A DNA stretch of 31,588 nucleotides from an uncultured Arsenicibacter sp. (GTDB lineage Bacteria > Bacteroidota > Bacteroidia > Cytophagales > Spirosomataceae), in the NCBI RefSeq assembly GCF_945952095.1, contig NZ_CAMFHL010000063.1, positions 1 to 31,588 on the forward strand, written 5' to 3'. The translations under genes and the position numbers were made by a program. The notes beneath the pieces were generated by a model, which made no database searches, had not been told where the DNA came from, and worked only from the letters and a program-made list of their open reading frames with translations. Below, in pieces: positions 7,604-16,226 of this stretch. Within the stretch, counting starts at the first letter, position 1; each line of letters begins with the position of its first letter.

Positions 7604-9016
7604 TTAGTTTTCAACGGAGTCCCAGTTAAAGAGCTGGTTTTCGGCGGGAGATTTGGCGGCGGTCAGTAGGGCGCGCATCTCCTTAACTTTCTGCGGATTT
7701 GCGGCGGCCAGATCACGGGTTTCGCCGGTATCCTTGCTCAGGTCGTATAACTCCACGGTTTCGGCTTTGCCTTTGTTTTTGACGCGCACCAGCTTCCAGT
7801 TGCCCTGTACAATGGCTTCCTTAAAAGCGCCTTCGTTGAATTGCCAGAACAGATACGGATGGGTCTGTGTCTGCTTTTTACCCAGCAAGGTTGGGGCAAA
7901 CGACAGTCCGTCAGCGGCCTTCGGTGACGGTGTGCCGGTCAGTTGGCCGACAGTTGGCAAGATATCCCAGAAGGCCCAGATCGCATCGCTTTGGCGGTTG
8001 GCCGGTACGCGGCCCGGCGCCCGCACGATCATCGGTACGCGGATGCCGCCTTCGTACAAATCCCGTTTAATGCCCCGCAGAGGGCCGCTGCTGTTGAAAA
8101 ACTCAGGGTCCCCGCCGCCTTCTTTGTGCGGACCGTTGTCGCTGGTAAAGAACACATAAGTATTGTCATCGAGGCCGAGCTCTTTCAGCAGACTCAGCAA
8201 CCGGCCCACATCACCGTCGAGCTTGTGAACCATGGCCGCGAAGGCAGCGTGTGGCTGTAACTGCGTACTGTATGACCGGCCATTCTGGTAAAACGGGGTT
8301 TCGGGCGGGAGTTTGCTGCTGCCATCGGCGTTGAGGAACGGCTGCATGTAGCTGGCCGGCGTTTTCAGTTCGGCGTGCGGAATCGTAACGGGCAGGTACA
8401 GGAAAAAAGGCTGGTCTTTATTGGCTTTCACGAACGACAAGGCCCGGTCGAAAAGAAGGTCGTGGGTATAGACTGTAGTATCGAGCGAAAGCCGGTTTAT
8501 TTTCCGGTCTTTAACCTCAAACAGAAAGTTGGTGAAGAAATTATGGGCGTGGCGCTGGTTGAGGTAGCCAAGGAACTCGTCAAAGCCTTTGCGTTCGGGC
8601 GAGCCGGCATCGTCTTGCCGGCCGAGGCCCCATTTGCCGAACATCCCCGTAGCGTAGCCATTGCCCTGGAGACGCTGGGCCAGCGTGGTATCCTGCGCCC
8701 GCAGCGATACATCGCCGTTGCCGCGCACATAGGCATGGCCCATGTGCTTGCCCGTCATCAGGGCACAGCGGGAAGGCGCACACACGGTACTGCCCGCATA
8801 AAAACGGGTAAACCGCGTACCTTCCTTCGCCATCCTGTCAAGATTGGGGGTTGGTATGCGGTTTTTCGCGTTGTAGCTGCCCAGATTCCCGTACCCGAGG
8901 TCATCAGCCAGAATAAAGATAATATTCGGCCGTTTTTGCTGGGCGCCGGCCGGTAATAAACCGGAACCACTAAGCAGGGCTACGGCAAGACAGAATACGG
9001 AGAAAAATCGTCGCAT
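7604..9016 (-). CDS. exported sulfatase (formylglycine-dependent)
   Basis: A 470-residue arylsulfatase-family enzyme that hydrolyses sulfate esters, probably on sulfated glycans, outside the cytoplasm. The ATG at 9016 starts a signal peptide ending PAGAQQ; an upstream frame-open start at 9043 would add nine residues before it. The core opens with the metal-binding NIIFILADDLGYG (Asp38, Asp39). The modification signature is C79-A-P-S-R83 within STVCAPSRCALMTGKHMGH, where Cys79 would become formylglycine. The second metal site is FFTSDNGPH. No anaerobic-type SPSR signature is present, so an FGE or anSME enzyme encoded elsewhere must mature it. The length is normal. The substrate cannot be assigned by eye, and no SusC/D genes adjoin. 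Confidence 0.95.
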   Translation of the reverse strand: MRRFFSVFCLAVALLSGSGLLPAGAQQKRPNIIFILADDLGYGNLGSYNAKNRIPTPNLDRMAKEGTRFTRFYAGSTVCAPSRCALMTGKHMGHAYVRGNGDVSLRAQDTTLAQRLQGNGYATGMFGKWGLGRQDDAGSPERKGFDEFLGYLNQRHAHNFFTNFLFEVKDRKINRLSLDTTVYTHDLLFDRALSFVKANKDQPFFLYLPVTIPHAELKTPASYMQPFLNADGSSKLPPETPFYQNGRSYSTQLQPHAAFAAMVHKLDGDVGRLLSLLKELGLDDNTYVFFTSDNGPHKEGGGDPEFFNSSGPLRGIKRDLYEGGIRVPMIVRAPGRVPANRQSDAIWAFWDILPTVGQLTGTPSPKAADGLSFAPTLLGKKQTQTHPYLFWQFNEGAFKEAIVQGNWKLVRVKNKGKAETVELYDLSKDTGETRDLAAANPQKVKEMRALLTAAKSPAENQLFNWDSVEN

Positions 9017-9090
9017 GGTGCAAGTATAAAGTACCTGCACCAAGACAACAAAAAGTATATACTAATTCAGTTGAAATGTCTTTGAGAACC

Positions 9091-9489
9091 TCAGGCAGTC
9101 AGCCATTTTTCCTTTATGTGCCCTGCCAGCTTAACCAGTGAGGTAAAATTACCTGGTTTGGTGAAGTATTCGTTTGCGCCCAGAACCATGGACGAATTAA
9201 TGTCATTCGGGCTTGATGAACTCGACAGGATAATGACCGGAAGCTGCCGGAACTTTGGCATCAGCCGGACTTGTTCGAGCGTTTCGAGTCCCGTCATCGG
9301 ACTCATATTTAAGTCCATGACAATTACACGGGGCGGTTCGTTTGTGGCATGAAGTCTGGCAAGCAGTTCGTTCCCGTCGTCAAGCGTACAAACCTGCAGG
9401 TTTGGATTTGCCTCCCGGAACGCTTTTTTAAATAGATACTGATCGTCAGCATCATCGTCTACCAGCCATATAGATTGGTCAACTTTCAT
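9091..9489 (-). CDS. stand-alone CheY-like response regulator
   Basis: A 132-residue receiver domain without an output domain. ATG at 9489 is chosen; the frame also permits TTG at 9501. The acidic pair Asp11-Asp12 (in LVDDDADD), the phospho-acceptor Asp59 (IVMDLNMSP), the switch Ser89 (IILSSSSS) and Lys111 (YFTKPG) are all present. It matches the Rcp1-type single-domain regulators that partner PAS/phytochrome-like kinases. A kinase of just that sort is encoded at 11007-12983, though on the opposite strand and across the metallo-hydrolase gene, so pairing is only suggested. Minus-strand TGTTTTTG (9525-9518) is a near match to the -7 box. Confidence 0.92.
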   Translation of the reverse strand: MKVDQSIWLVDDDADDQYLFKKAFREANPNLQVCTLDDGNELLARLHATNEPPRVIVMDLNMSPMTGLETLEQVRLMPKFRQLPVIILSSSSSPNDINSSMVLGANEYFTKPGNFTSLVKLAGHIKEKWLTA

Positions 9490-9539
9490 AAGAATAAGCA
9501 ACGTACAAGTTTGACACCAAAAACATGATCAACACATTT

Positions 9540-9583
9540 TGGCCGGTTTTGCCGGCCACTACAGTCAGCCTGAAAGCGACTGT
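9540..9583. repeat. two adjacent small inverted repeats
   Basis: TGGCCGG/CCGGCCA (9540-9546 with 9552-9558) and ACAGTC/GACTGT (9561-9566 with 9578-9583) lie between the end of the metallo-hydrolase gene and the response-regulator start. Neither has a T-tract on the minus strand, so they are weak terminator candidates at best. Confidence 0.5.
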
Positions 9584-9678
9584 TATCGTTAAGCATTTAC
9601 GTTATTGGTAGCGTTCTAATGGGGGGTAACTAGTCAAAGGTAACATAAAAATGACAAAAACGTACATTTTTATGTATT

Positions 9679-10806
9679 TTAATACGATTCCCACCATTGA
9701 TTTTGAGGCATATAGACATCCAGCACCGTGACTTCGCCGATACGTGGTGTAATCAAAGTAGTGCCGAGCTCAGCCGATTTTTTCGTAATCCGCCGGATGG
9801 GTTCACGCCACGGATGCGGAGCCAGATTAAACTTCGCCCAGTGAATCGGGATCAGTTTTTTCGCCTTCACATCAACCTGAGCCTGCGCCGTTTCTTCCGG
9901 CATCATGTGAATATTAGCCCAGGCTTCGTTGTAGGCACCACATTCCAGCAAAGCCAGATCAAACGGGCCGTATTTCTCACCAATCATTTTAAAGCCTGGG
10001 TAATAGCCCGAATCGGCTCCGAAATAGACGCGGCGCTCACGGCCCAGCAGCACCCATGAGCTCCAGAGCGTACCGTTCCGTTTAAAACTGCGGCCCGAAA
10101 AATGGCGTGATGGGGCACAAACCAGTTCAAGGTCTCCTAATTTTGCCGATTGCCACCAGTCGAGTTCGGTAATGAAGGCGGGGTCAATACCCCATTTTTC
10201 CAGATGGGCACCCACACCCAGCGGTACGAAAAAGCGTTTTACCTTACCCTTCAGCTGGAGAATAGTCGGGTAATCCAGGTGGTCGTAGTGGTCGTGCGAG
10301 AGAATGACAGCATCCAGTGGCGGCAGATCATCGACCGTAACATGATGGTCGTAGTTAAAGCGCTTCGGGCCCATAAACGAGAACGTTGACGCGCGTTCGC
10401 CGAAAACCGGATCGGTAAGAATCGTTTTGCCTTCCATCCGGATCAGCACCGACGAATGGCCGAACCACGAAACGGCCACTTCAGTAGCCGAACCGGGACC
10501 GGTAAATTTCGAGTGATCCAGCGGCACTGTTTTAATAGGTGTTGCCGGTTCTGCCTCCGGAAACCCAACCAGCATTTTGTAGGCCGACGACGCCATCAGC
10601 GAAACCGGAATTTCCAATGGCGTAGGAACAAGGTTCTGAAAAACACCGTCTTTGTAGTTCGGGGACGCCTCCATGCGTTTCAGGCGTTCACCGGTCGGGA
10701 CAGCACCCAGCTGCGGAGCAGTATTCATAAAAATAACAACGCCAAGGGCGGCAACTACGAGAATACCAAGGGTTATATACAGTATCATTTTCAGTTTTCG
10801 TTTCAT
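9679..10806 (-). CDS. membrane-anchored metallo-beta-lactamase-fold hydrolase (NAPE-PLD/UlaG-like)
   Basis: A 375-residue metal-dependent hydrolase. Residues 7-27 form one N-terminal transmembrane segment, so the enzyme is probably anchored in the inner membrane. The metal-binding signature is H171-D-H173-Y-D175-H176. Later metal ligands fit the His in PSRHFSGR, the Asp in GADSGY and the His in PIHWAKF. The spacing, the VSWFGHSSVLI strand and the W(S)SWVL segment are those of the group that includes N-acyl-phosphatidylethanolamine phospholipase D and the UlaG lactonases. The substrate could be a lipid phosphodiester or a lactone; the membrane anchor slightly favours a lipid. It is divergent from the histidine kinase gene across 200 bases. 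Confidence 0.9.
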   Translation of the reverse strand: MKRKLKMILYITLGILVVAALGVVIFMNTAPQLGAVPTGERLKRMEASPNYKDGVFQNLVPTPLEIPVSLMASSAYKMLVGFPEAEPATPIKTVPLDHSKFTGPGSATEVAVSWFGHSSVLIRMEGKTILTDPVFGERASTFSFMGPKRFNYDHHVTVDDLPPLDAVILSHDHYDHLDYPTILQLKGKVKRFFVPLGVGAHLEKWGIDPAFITELDWWQSAKLGDLELVCAPSRHFSGRSFKRNGTLWSSWVLLGRERRVYFGADSGYYPGFKMIGEKYGPFDLALLECGAYNEAWANIHMMPEETAQAQVDVKAKKLIPIHWAKFNLAPHPWREPIRRITKKSAELGTTLITPRIGEVTVLDVYMPQNQWWESY

Positions 10807-11006
10807 CAGGAAAGAGGCAGGTTATGCGCTGAGGGTGAAACAGACCGGGCAGCCACCCGGTTCCCGGAAATATGAAAGAAAATTAATGAAGATTCGGGCT
10901 TTTTGTCAGAATTGAGGGGCATTAAACCTATTAAATGGCCGCTGATTGTGCGATAAGAGTTACATATTGCTGACTTATTATTTCCCGTTTACGGGCTGAC
11001 CTGGCG

Positions 11007-12983
11007 ATGGCAAACTTCGAGCACCCTGCTCAAACGGTGCAGACAAAATTATTAGATAACCTTCCGGACGCAATTGCCTGGCTTTTACCCGTATATAATG
11101 AACAAGGTGAGATTCTGGACTTTGTTTTCCGGTATGCGAACCGGAGGGCGCATGAAGTCACAGGCGAAGGTTTCATGTGTGAGGACGGTTCTCTGCTGAT
11201 TGCCGATAACCAGTCTGCCTCTGAGTTTGTCGTAACCTTGTTTGAACAGTACAGAGAAGTTTTTCAGACTGGTATCACCAAAGAGTACAATTACTATAAT
11301 CCCCTCGTCAAAAAATATTTCTACGTTAACCGTAAACGCTGGGAAGACGGTGTCCTCAGTATCACCCGCGACCGCACGGCCGAAATAAATGCGGAGACCA
11401 TGGCCCGTGAGCAACGCCGGAAACACGTTGAACAGCTTCAGTTTGTAACGGATAGTTCGCTGACTGCCATTGGGCTTTACAGTATTGTACGGGATGAGGA
11501 AACCCGGGAAGTGGTTGACCTGCGCTACGAACTGATTAACCAGATGGCGGAGCGGATGACCGGCCGCAAGTCGCAGGAGCTGCTTGGCCGCACCATGCGG
11601 GAAACGTTTCCGGGTATTGAAAAAAGCGGTATCTGGCAGCTGTATAAAAAACTGGCGGATACCGGAGAGCCGGTGCAATACCATAATCATTACACCTTTG
11701 ACGGTTATGACCTGTGGTATCAGGTGCAGGGTGTCCGGAAAGACGAACATATTGTGTTGTCATTTCTGGATATTACCGAGCTGAAACGGTCGCAGCAGGA
11801 AAAGCAGCGCCAGGCCGATCTGCTGAACAGTATGCTGACGAATGCACCGATCGGCTTTGCGCAGTATGAATCAGTGCGGGATGGGTCGGGCGCCATTATT
11901 GACTTCAAAGTGTTGCTGATGAACCAGATGGTGGCAGACATCATCGGCAGCACGGTGGAAGAAGCCCTGAAAACAACCCTGCTGACCATTTCGCCGGTCC
12001 TGAAAACAACAGGGGCATTCGATGCCTATATCCGGGTCGTGGAACAGGACGAGAGCATGGAAGTGGACCGGCTTTTTGGTAACCACTGGTACCGGCTGTC
12101 GGCGGTGAAGTTTGGCGACGGCTTTATTCTGGCCGGGATCGACATTTCGCAGAGCTATCAGGATCAGTCGCGCCTGGAAACGATCAACAAGGAGCTAAGG
12201 CGGTCAAATGAGAGTTTACAGCAGTTTGCCTACGTTGCCAGCCACGATTTGCAGGAGCCGCTGCGCAAAATCCAGTCGTTCGGTGATTTACTGCTGAACC
12301 AGTTTGAGCCGCAGCTGGGTTTGACCGGCCGCGACCTGATTATCCGGATGCAGTCGGCATCGGGTCGTATGTCGCTGCTGATCCGTGACTTACTGGCCTA
12401 TTCGCGTGTAAGCACAAATCGTGACGTATTCCGCCCGGTCAACCTGAATGAGGTAATTACCGACGTTCTGGAAGATCTTGATGTGGCAATGCGCGAAACC
12501 AATGCACTTATTCTGTACGACCGGTTACCAGTCTTAGCAGGCGATGCCGTGCAGCTGCGGCAATTGTTTCAGAACCTGATCGCCAACTCCATTAAGTTCC
12601 GGCGGGAGAAAACCCCGCCGGTTATCGGTATTACCTGCCGGTTGCTGGCGGCAGCAAATGTGCCTGCGCTGTTGAGTATAACAGGCGATTCCTACTATGA
12701 GATTACGCTGGCTGATAACGGTATTGGTTTTGAGCCCCGGTACGCAGAACGGATTTTCGAAGTGTTCCAACGCCTGCACACCCGGCAGCATTATTCGGGT
12801 ACAGGCGTTGGGTTGTCGATCTGCAAGAAGGTTGCCGAGAACCACGGCGGTACAATCATCGCCGAAGGCCAGCCCGATCAGGGGGCTACCTTCCGGATTT
12901 ATCTACCGGATCTGACTACTCAAGCCGGTAAACCGGATAACGGGTATGCGTTCGCTCGTAATACGGTGAATACCGGTAAATAA
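11007..12983 (+). CDS. three-PAS-domain sensor histidine kinase
   Basis: A 658-residue cytosolic kinase with no signal peptide or membrane segment. Three PAS-like sensor domains occupy roughly residues 10-130, 140-260 and 270-385. The dimerisation/phospho-acceptor helix is FAYVASHDLQEPLRKI, with the phospho-His near residue 413. The ATPase part has the N box (LFQNLIANSIKFRR), G1 (DNGIGFEP), F box (IFEVFQRLHT) and G2 (GTGVGLSICKKVAENHGG). No receiver domain is attached, so a separate regulator such as the one at 9489-9091 is needed. The 'SHDLQEPLRKI' form is the cyanobacterial-phytochrome-like type. The last 22 residues follow the conserved FRIYLPD end and are encoded where the gene overlaps the convergent peptidase gene by 68 bases. 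Confidence 0.95.
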   Translation: MANFEHPAQTVQTKLLDNLPDAIAWLLPVYNEQGEILDFVFRYANRRAHEVTGEGFMCEDGSLLIADNQSASEFVVTLFEQYREVFQTGITKEYNYYNPLVKKYFYVNRKRWEDGVLSITRDRTAEINAETMAREQRRKHVEQLQFVTDSSLTAIGLYSIVRDEETREVVDLRYELINQMAERMTGRKSQELLGRTMRETFPGIEKSGIWQLYKKLADTGEPVQYHNHYTFDGYDLWYQVQGVRKDEHIVLSFLDITELKRSQQEKQRQADLLNSMLTNAPIGFAQYESVRDGSGAIIDFKVLLMNQMVADIIGSTVEEALKTTLLTISPVLKTTGAFDAYIRVVEQDESMEVDRLFGNHWYRLSAVKFGDGFILAGIDISQSYQDQSRLETINKELRRSNESLQQFAYVASHDLQEPLRKIQSFGDLLLNQFEPQLGLTGRDLIIRMQSASGRMSLLIRDLLAYSRVSTNRDVFRPVNLNEVITDVLEDLDVAMRETNALILYDRLPVLAGDAVQLRQLFQNLIANSIKFRREKTPPVIGITCRLLAAANVPALLSITGDSYYEITLADNGIGFEPRYAERIFEVFQRLHTRQHYSGTGVGLSICKKVAENHGGTIIAEGQPDQGATFRIYLPDLTTQAGKPDNGYAFARNTVNTGK

Positions 12984-14631
12984 ACTCAAGCTGCGCGGCC
13001 GCACTTTCGGCAAATGCTTTGTCGGCCGCTTTTTTCTCCGCCAGCAACTGCTGTAGTTTCGGGTCTTTTTTCAGCAGATCAGCCGCTACCTCTTCAAATA
13101 CATACGCTGAAAAATGCTCTTTCTGGTCCAGAATGCTGTCAAAGAAATTCCAGGCGAAGAATGAGTCACTCCCCTGAGGCTCCAGTGTTTCAACGATATA
13201 CCGGTTACTGGCCTGATTCACCGGGACAATAACATCACCGGCATAGGCCTGTATCGTTACGGGTTCTGTCCGTAGTTGTACGCCCGTGTGCAGAAAATGA
13301 CCTTCGTAGGGGCGGGCCGGATTTTTTACATCCGTCACAAAATAGGCGTTTACGGTCATCAGGCTGTCTTTTGTCAGTCGCCGGAGCCGGACGCCGTTAC
13401 GCTCCAGCCGCTCGGTGATGGCAGTCCAGCCTTGAGGAATCAGGTAGGCGTCCGGGCGTTTGACCTGCACCTCGGGTACAAAGTGGTTCCAGTACGGAAT
13501 CTGCTTCCGGAACGGGGCTGACCGGTCGTAATACAGCCGGTTCAGGCCCGATACGTCGCTGGGTTTGTTTCCGGCGCGGAAGCCGGCAAACGGAATAGAA
13601 TCGGTTTTTGAGCGGTCAAGCTTCCAGCTTACGGCGAAGGTTGCCTGGGTGGTCAGCGCCTGATCGGCCTGCTGTTTGTTGGTAATGATTTTCCGGGCGT
13701 CCCGCTCAACCAGCTTCAGTGATTCTTCCATAAACGCACGGGTACCGTCTACCCGCGACGGGTAATCTTTCAGCATGTGAAGTTCGACTACGAAGCTAAA
13801 GCAGTTGAACAGCGCCGCGTATCCCGACGAATAGCGGGGCATGTCGTTGAATCCGGCAATGCCGCTTTCGGGCGTATTGGAAAAGTTATTGACGTAAGGC
13901 ACCGGCTCAAACCGGCGGGCAGTCAGGGCCTTGTCCAGTTCCGGCTGAAACGACTGACTCATGTAGCCCGCCACCAGCGGGTGCAGTTTGTCCTTCTGCG
14001 TAGCAAAATAAGTCAGAATGTGTTGGTAGTCAGCGCCGTTGCTGGTGTGGTTGTCGATCATGACGTGTGGTTTCAGCTGCTGAAACATCCGTTGCCATGA
14101 CCGGGCGTTTTCGGTATCGTTTTTGATAAAATCGCGGTTGAGGTCGAAGTTGCGGGAATTGCCGCGAAATCCGTATTCAATGGGTCCGTTCTGGTTAATG
14201 CGCGACACCCCGCGGTTCAGGCAGCCATCGACATTGTAAACCGGCACGATGGCCAGCAGGACATTTTTGGGCAGCTGCCCCGATGCCAGCATGTCGCGGG
14301 CCCACATCATGGTGGCGTCAATGCCTTCAGGTTCGCCGGGGTGAATGCCGTTGTTGATCAGGAGCGTAACCCGCTGCGGGGCCGACTGAAAGTTTTTGTC
14401 GGCCGCAATCAGGAAAAGGTGAAGCGGTTTGCCGATGTCCGTCTTTCCGATCTCAATCAGTTTTGCCTGTTCATACTGCCGGTCGAGCTGTTTGTACCAG
14501 TCAATGATTTCGGCGTAGGTGGCCGTTTCCTGTCCTTTGGTTTTTTCGTAGCGGGTAATGAGCGTTGGTTTCGGTTGCGCAACGGCAAAAAGCGGCAGGA
14601 GGCAAGCCAGCCAGAGGAGTTGTTTAGTCAT
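12916..14631 (-). CDS. exported M14 zinc carboxypeptidase
   Basis: A 571-residue secreted zinc peptidase of family M14. ATG at 14631 starts a signal peptide (MTKQLLWLACLLPLFAVAQ); the frame also has a GTG at 14649. Zinc ligands are His97 and Glu100 in the HPGEPEG motif and His195 in DNHTSNG. The catalytic Glu is about residue 283 in SFVVELHMLKD. The NSRNFDLNRDF segment supplies the substrate-binding Asn/Arg. The long C-terminal part (after about 330) is a beta-rich accessory region that ends in the well-formed SPYYERTHTRYPVY. It should trim C-terminal residues from peptides or act on cell-wall peptides. It lies 98 bases downstream of the Gfo/Idh/MocA gene on the same strand. Confidence 0.92.
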   Translation of the reverse strand: MTKQLLWLACLLPLFAVAQPKPTLITRYEKTKGQETATYAEIIDWYKQLDRQYEQAKLIEIGKTDIGKPLHLFLIAADKNFQSAPQRVTLLINNGIHPGEPEGIDATMMWARDMLASGQLPKNVLLAIVPVYNVDGCLNRGVSRINQNGPIEYGFRGNSRNFDLNRDFIKNDTENARSWQRMFQQLKPHVMIDNHTSNGADYQHILTYFATQKDKLHPLVAGYMSQSFQPELDKALTARRFEPVPYVNNFSNTPESGIAGFNDMPRYSSGYAALFNCFSFVVELHMLKDYPSRVDGTRAFMEESLKLVERDARKIITNKQQADQALTTQATFAVSWKLDRSKTDSIPFAGFRAGNKPSDVSGLNRLYYDRSAPFRKQIPYWNHFVPEVQVKRPDAYLIPQGWTAITERLERNGVRLRRLTKDSLMTVNAYFVTDVKNPARPYEGHFLHTGVQLRTEPVTIQAYAGDVIVPVNQASNRYIVETLEPQGSDSFFAWNFFDSILDQKEHFSAYVFEEVAADLLKKDPKLQQLLAEKKAADKAFAESAAAQLEFIYRYSPYYERTHTRYPVYRLE

Positions 14632-14729
14632 GTTGATCGGAAGTAGCACGCGGCCGGTTTAAGGCCCGAAAATAAGCGCAAAAAGGCGCGGATGAAAGTC
14701 CGTGCCCTGTAGATACAGCAGAAAACCGG

Positions 14730-16163
14730 TTACTTTTTCGTCGCCGCTGCCGCCACCGGTTTTTTAGCAACGGGCTTCCCCGTGTTGGGGCCGGTTTTCT
14801 GGGTCATTGTCAACGGGTCCCAGTACACCACTTTTTTCTCGAAATAACTTTCGTTACAGGCCAGTACGGGCGCGGCCGCGCGGAAGCCGAAAACCGGATC
14901 TTCAATCGTTCCCTGGCTGCCTTTCCGGATGTTGTCGAAGAAATCACCGAAGTGGCGGGCGTGGGCATCGTCGTTTTTCGGGGATTCAAATTTAACCTCT
15001 TTGACCGGTTCGGTGGCCCGGGTTTCGGGCGGAAATTTGGCGTCGTACTGTTTGGTGAATTCTTTCTGAACGTCTTCGGTAAAGGTGAAATAGCTGTCGT
15101 AGCCTCCGTAGCCCGGCGCAAGCGGCAGCTTTTTCTTCGTCATGATGAGGCCGTTTTCCGAGAACTCGATTTGCCCCTCGTTGCCGATAATCCGGGTCAT
15201 GTTATTGATCTTGCCGGCGTTGGCAAAGTTGACCCGTAGCACCATCTGGAACGCTTCGTGCTGATCGCTTTTGGGGTAATCCATGACGGAGGTCATCACA
15301 TCCGGCACATCGCGGCCATCTTTCCAGTAGGCCAGGTTGCCCGACGAATAAATCCGGTTCGGGCCCATGGAGTTGGTAACGAAGTGAACACCGGTGATGA
15401 GGTGCACAAACAGGTCACCGGCCACACCGGTGCCGTAATCGCGGTAATTCCGCCAGCGGAAGAAGCGGGTTGCATCAAACGGGCGTTTAGGCGCATCGCC
15501 CAGGAACCGGTCCCAGTCGAGGGTTTGGGTCGATGCATCGGTTGGAATGGAATAGTTCCAGGCACCGATGGCGTTAAACCGGTCGCTGTTCGACTCAATG
15601 TAGTTAATCGCTCCGATGTCGCCGGCCTGTACGAGTCGTTTCGCTTCCTGAAAAGCTGCACTGCTGATCCGCTGACTGCCAACCTGCATGGTTTTGCCCG
15701 ATTTTTTCCAGGCATCAATCACGGCTTTGCCTTCGTTGATGTGGTGAACCATCGGTTTCTCGCAATATACGTGCTTGCCTGCTTTCAGGGCGGCAATGGT
15801 AATGTGGTCGTGCCAGTGATCCGGGGTTACGACCAGAACGGCATCAATGTCTTTGCGGGCCAGAATTTCCCGATAGTCGCGGGTCGTAAAAAGGTCTTTG
15901 CTGAACGCCGTCTTCGCATGTTCGAGCCGCCCGTCGTAGAGGTCAGCCACGGCCACGAGTTCAACATCCGGATTGCGGAGGGCGGCCTGTGTGTCATAAT
16001 TTCCCTGAATACCCATGCCAATGGTGGCAATCCGGATTTTGTCGTTGGGGCTTACTTTTTTCAGGTTCCGGATAATGGAAAACGGACCGGCCATGCTCTG
16101 TGTGGCAGCCAGCGCAGAGGCTGCTGTAACACCTTTGATGAAGTTGCGACGCGTCGATTGCAT
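14730..16163 (-). CDS. Tat-exported Gfo/Idh/MocA family oxidoreductase
   Basis: A 477-residue NAD(P)-dependent sugar-type oxidoreductase. The N-terminus STRRNFIKGVTAASALA is a twin-arginine signal, so the protein is exported folded, probably with bound cofactor. The Rossmann loop is IGMGIQGNY (Gly49, Gly51, Gly54), and the family motif is CEKPM with Lys136. The substrate domain follows from about 150, with the GTGVAGDLFVHLITGVHF stretch carrying the catalytic-region His. A Lys/Ala/Pro-rich tail (KPVAKKPVAAAATKK) is unusual and probably disordered. Exported Gfo/Idh/MocA proteins of this kind are numerous in Bacteroidota and some act as NAD-dependent glycosidases; activity here is unknown. The start lies 63 bases after the stop of the upstream TonB-plug gene, so co-transcription is possible. 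Confidence 0.93.
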   Translation of the reverse strand: MQSTRRNFIKGVTAASALAATQSMAGPFSIIRNLKKVSPNDKIRIATIGMGIQGNYDTQAALRNPDVELVAVADLYDGRLEHAKTAFSKDLFTTRDYREILARKDIDAVLVVTPDHWHDHITIAALKAGKHVYCEKPMVHHINEGKAVIDAWKKSGKTMQVGSQRISSAAFQEAKRLVQAGDIGAINYIESNSDRFNAIGAWNYSIPTDASTQTLDWDRFLGDAPKRPFDATRFFRWRNYRDYGTGVAGDLFVHLITGVHFVTNSMGPNRIYSSGNLAYWKDGRDVPDVMTSVMDYPKSDQHEAFQMVLRVNFANAGKINNMTRIIGNEGQIEFSENGLIMTKKKLPLAPGYGGYDSYFTFTEDVQKEFTKQYDAKFPPETRATEPVKEVKFESPKNDDAHARHFGDFFDNIRKGSQGTIEDPVFGFRAAAPVLACNESYFEKKVVYWDPLTMTQKTGPNTGKPVAKKPVAAAATKK

Positions 16164-16226
16164 GCTTGTCAGATCGGGTTTAAACGTATAGTGTTAAAAG
16201 CAGACCGGCCGCCGGATATACCGGCA

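Noticed and set aside
2561..9016. A polysaccharide utilization locus formed by the glucanase, esterases and sulfatase
   Set aside because: No SusC/SusD pair or dedicated regulator is present, strands are mixed and gaps are large, so the genes are probably independent.
11085..11750. 221-codon minus-strand frame under the histidine kinase
   Set aside because: It lies inside clear PAS-domain coding sequence and its product has no recognisable feature.
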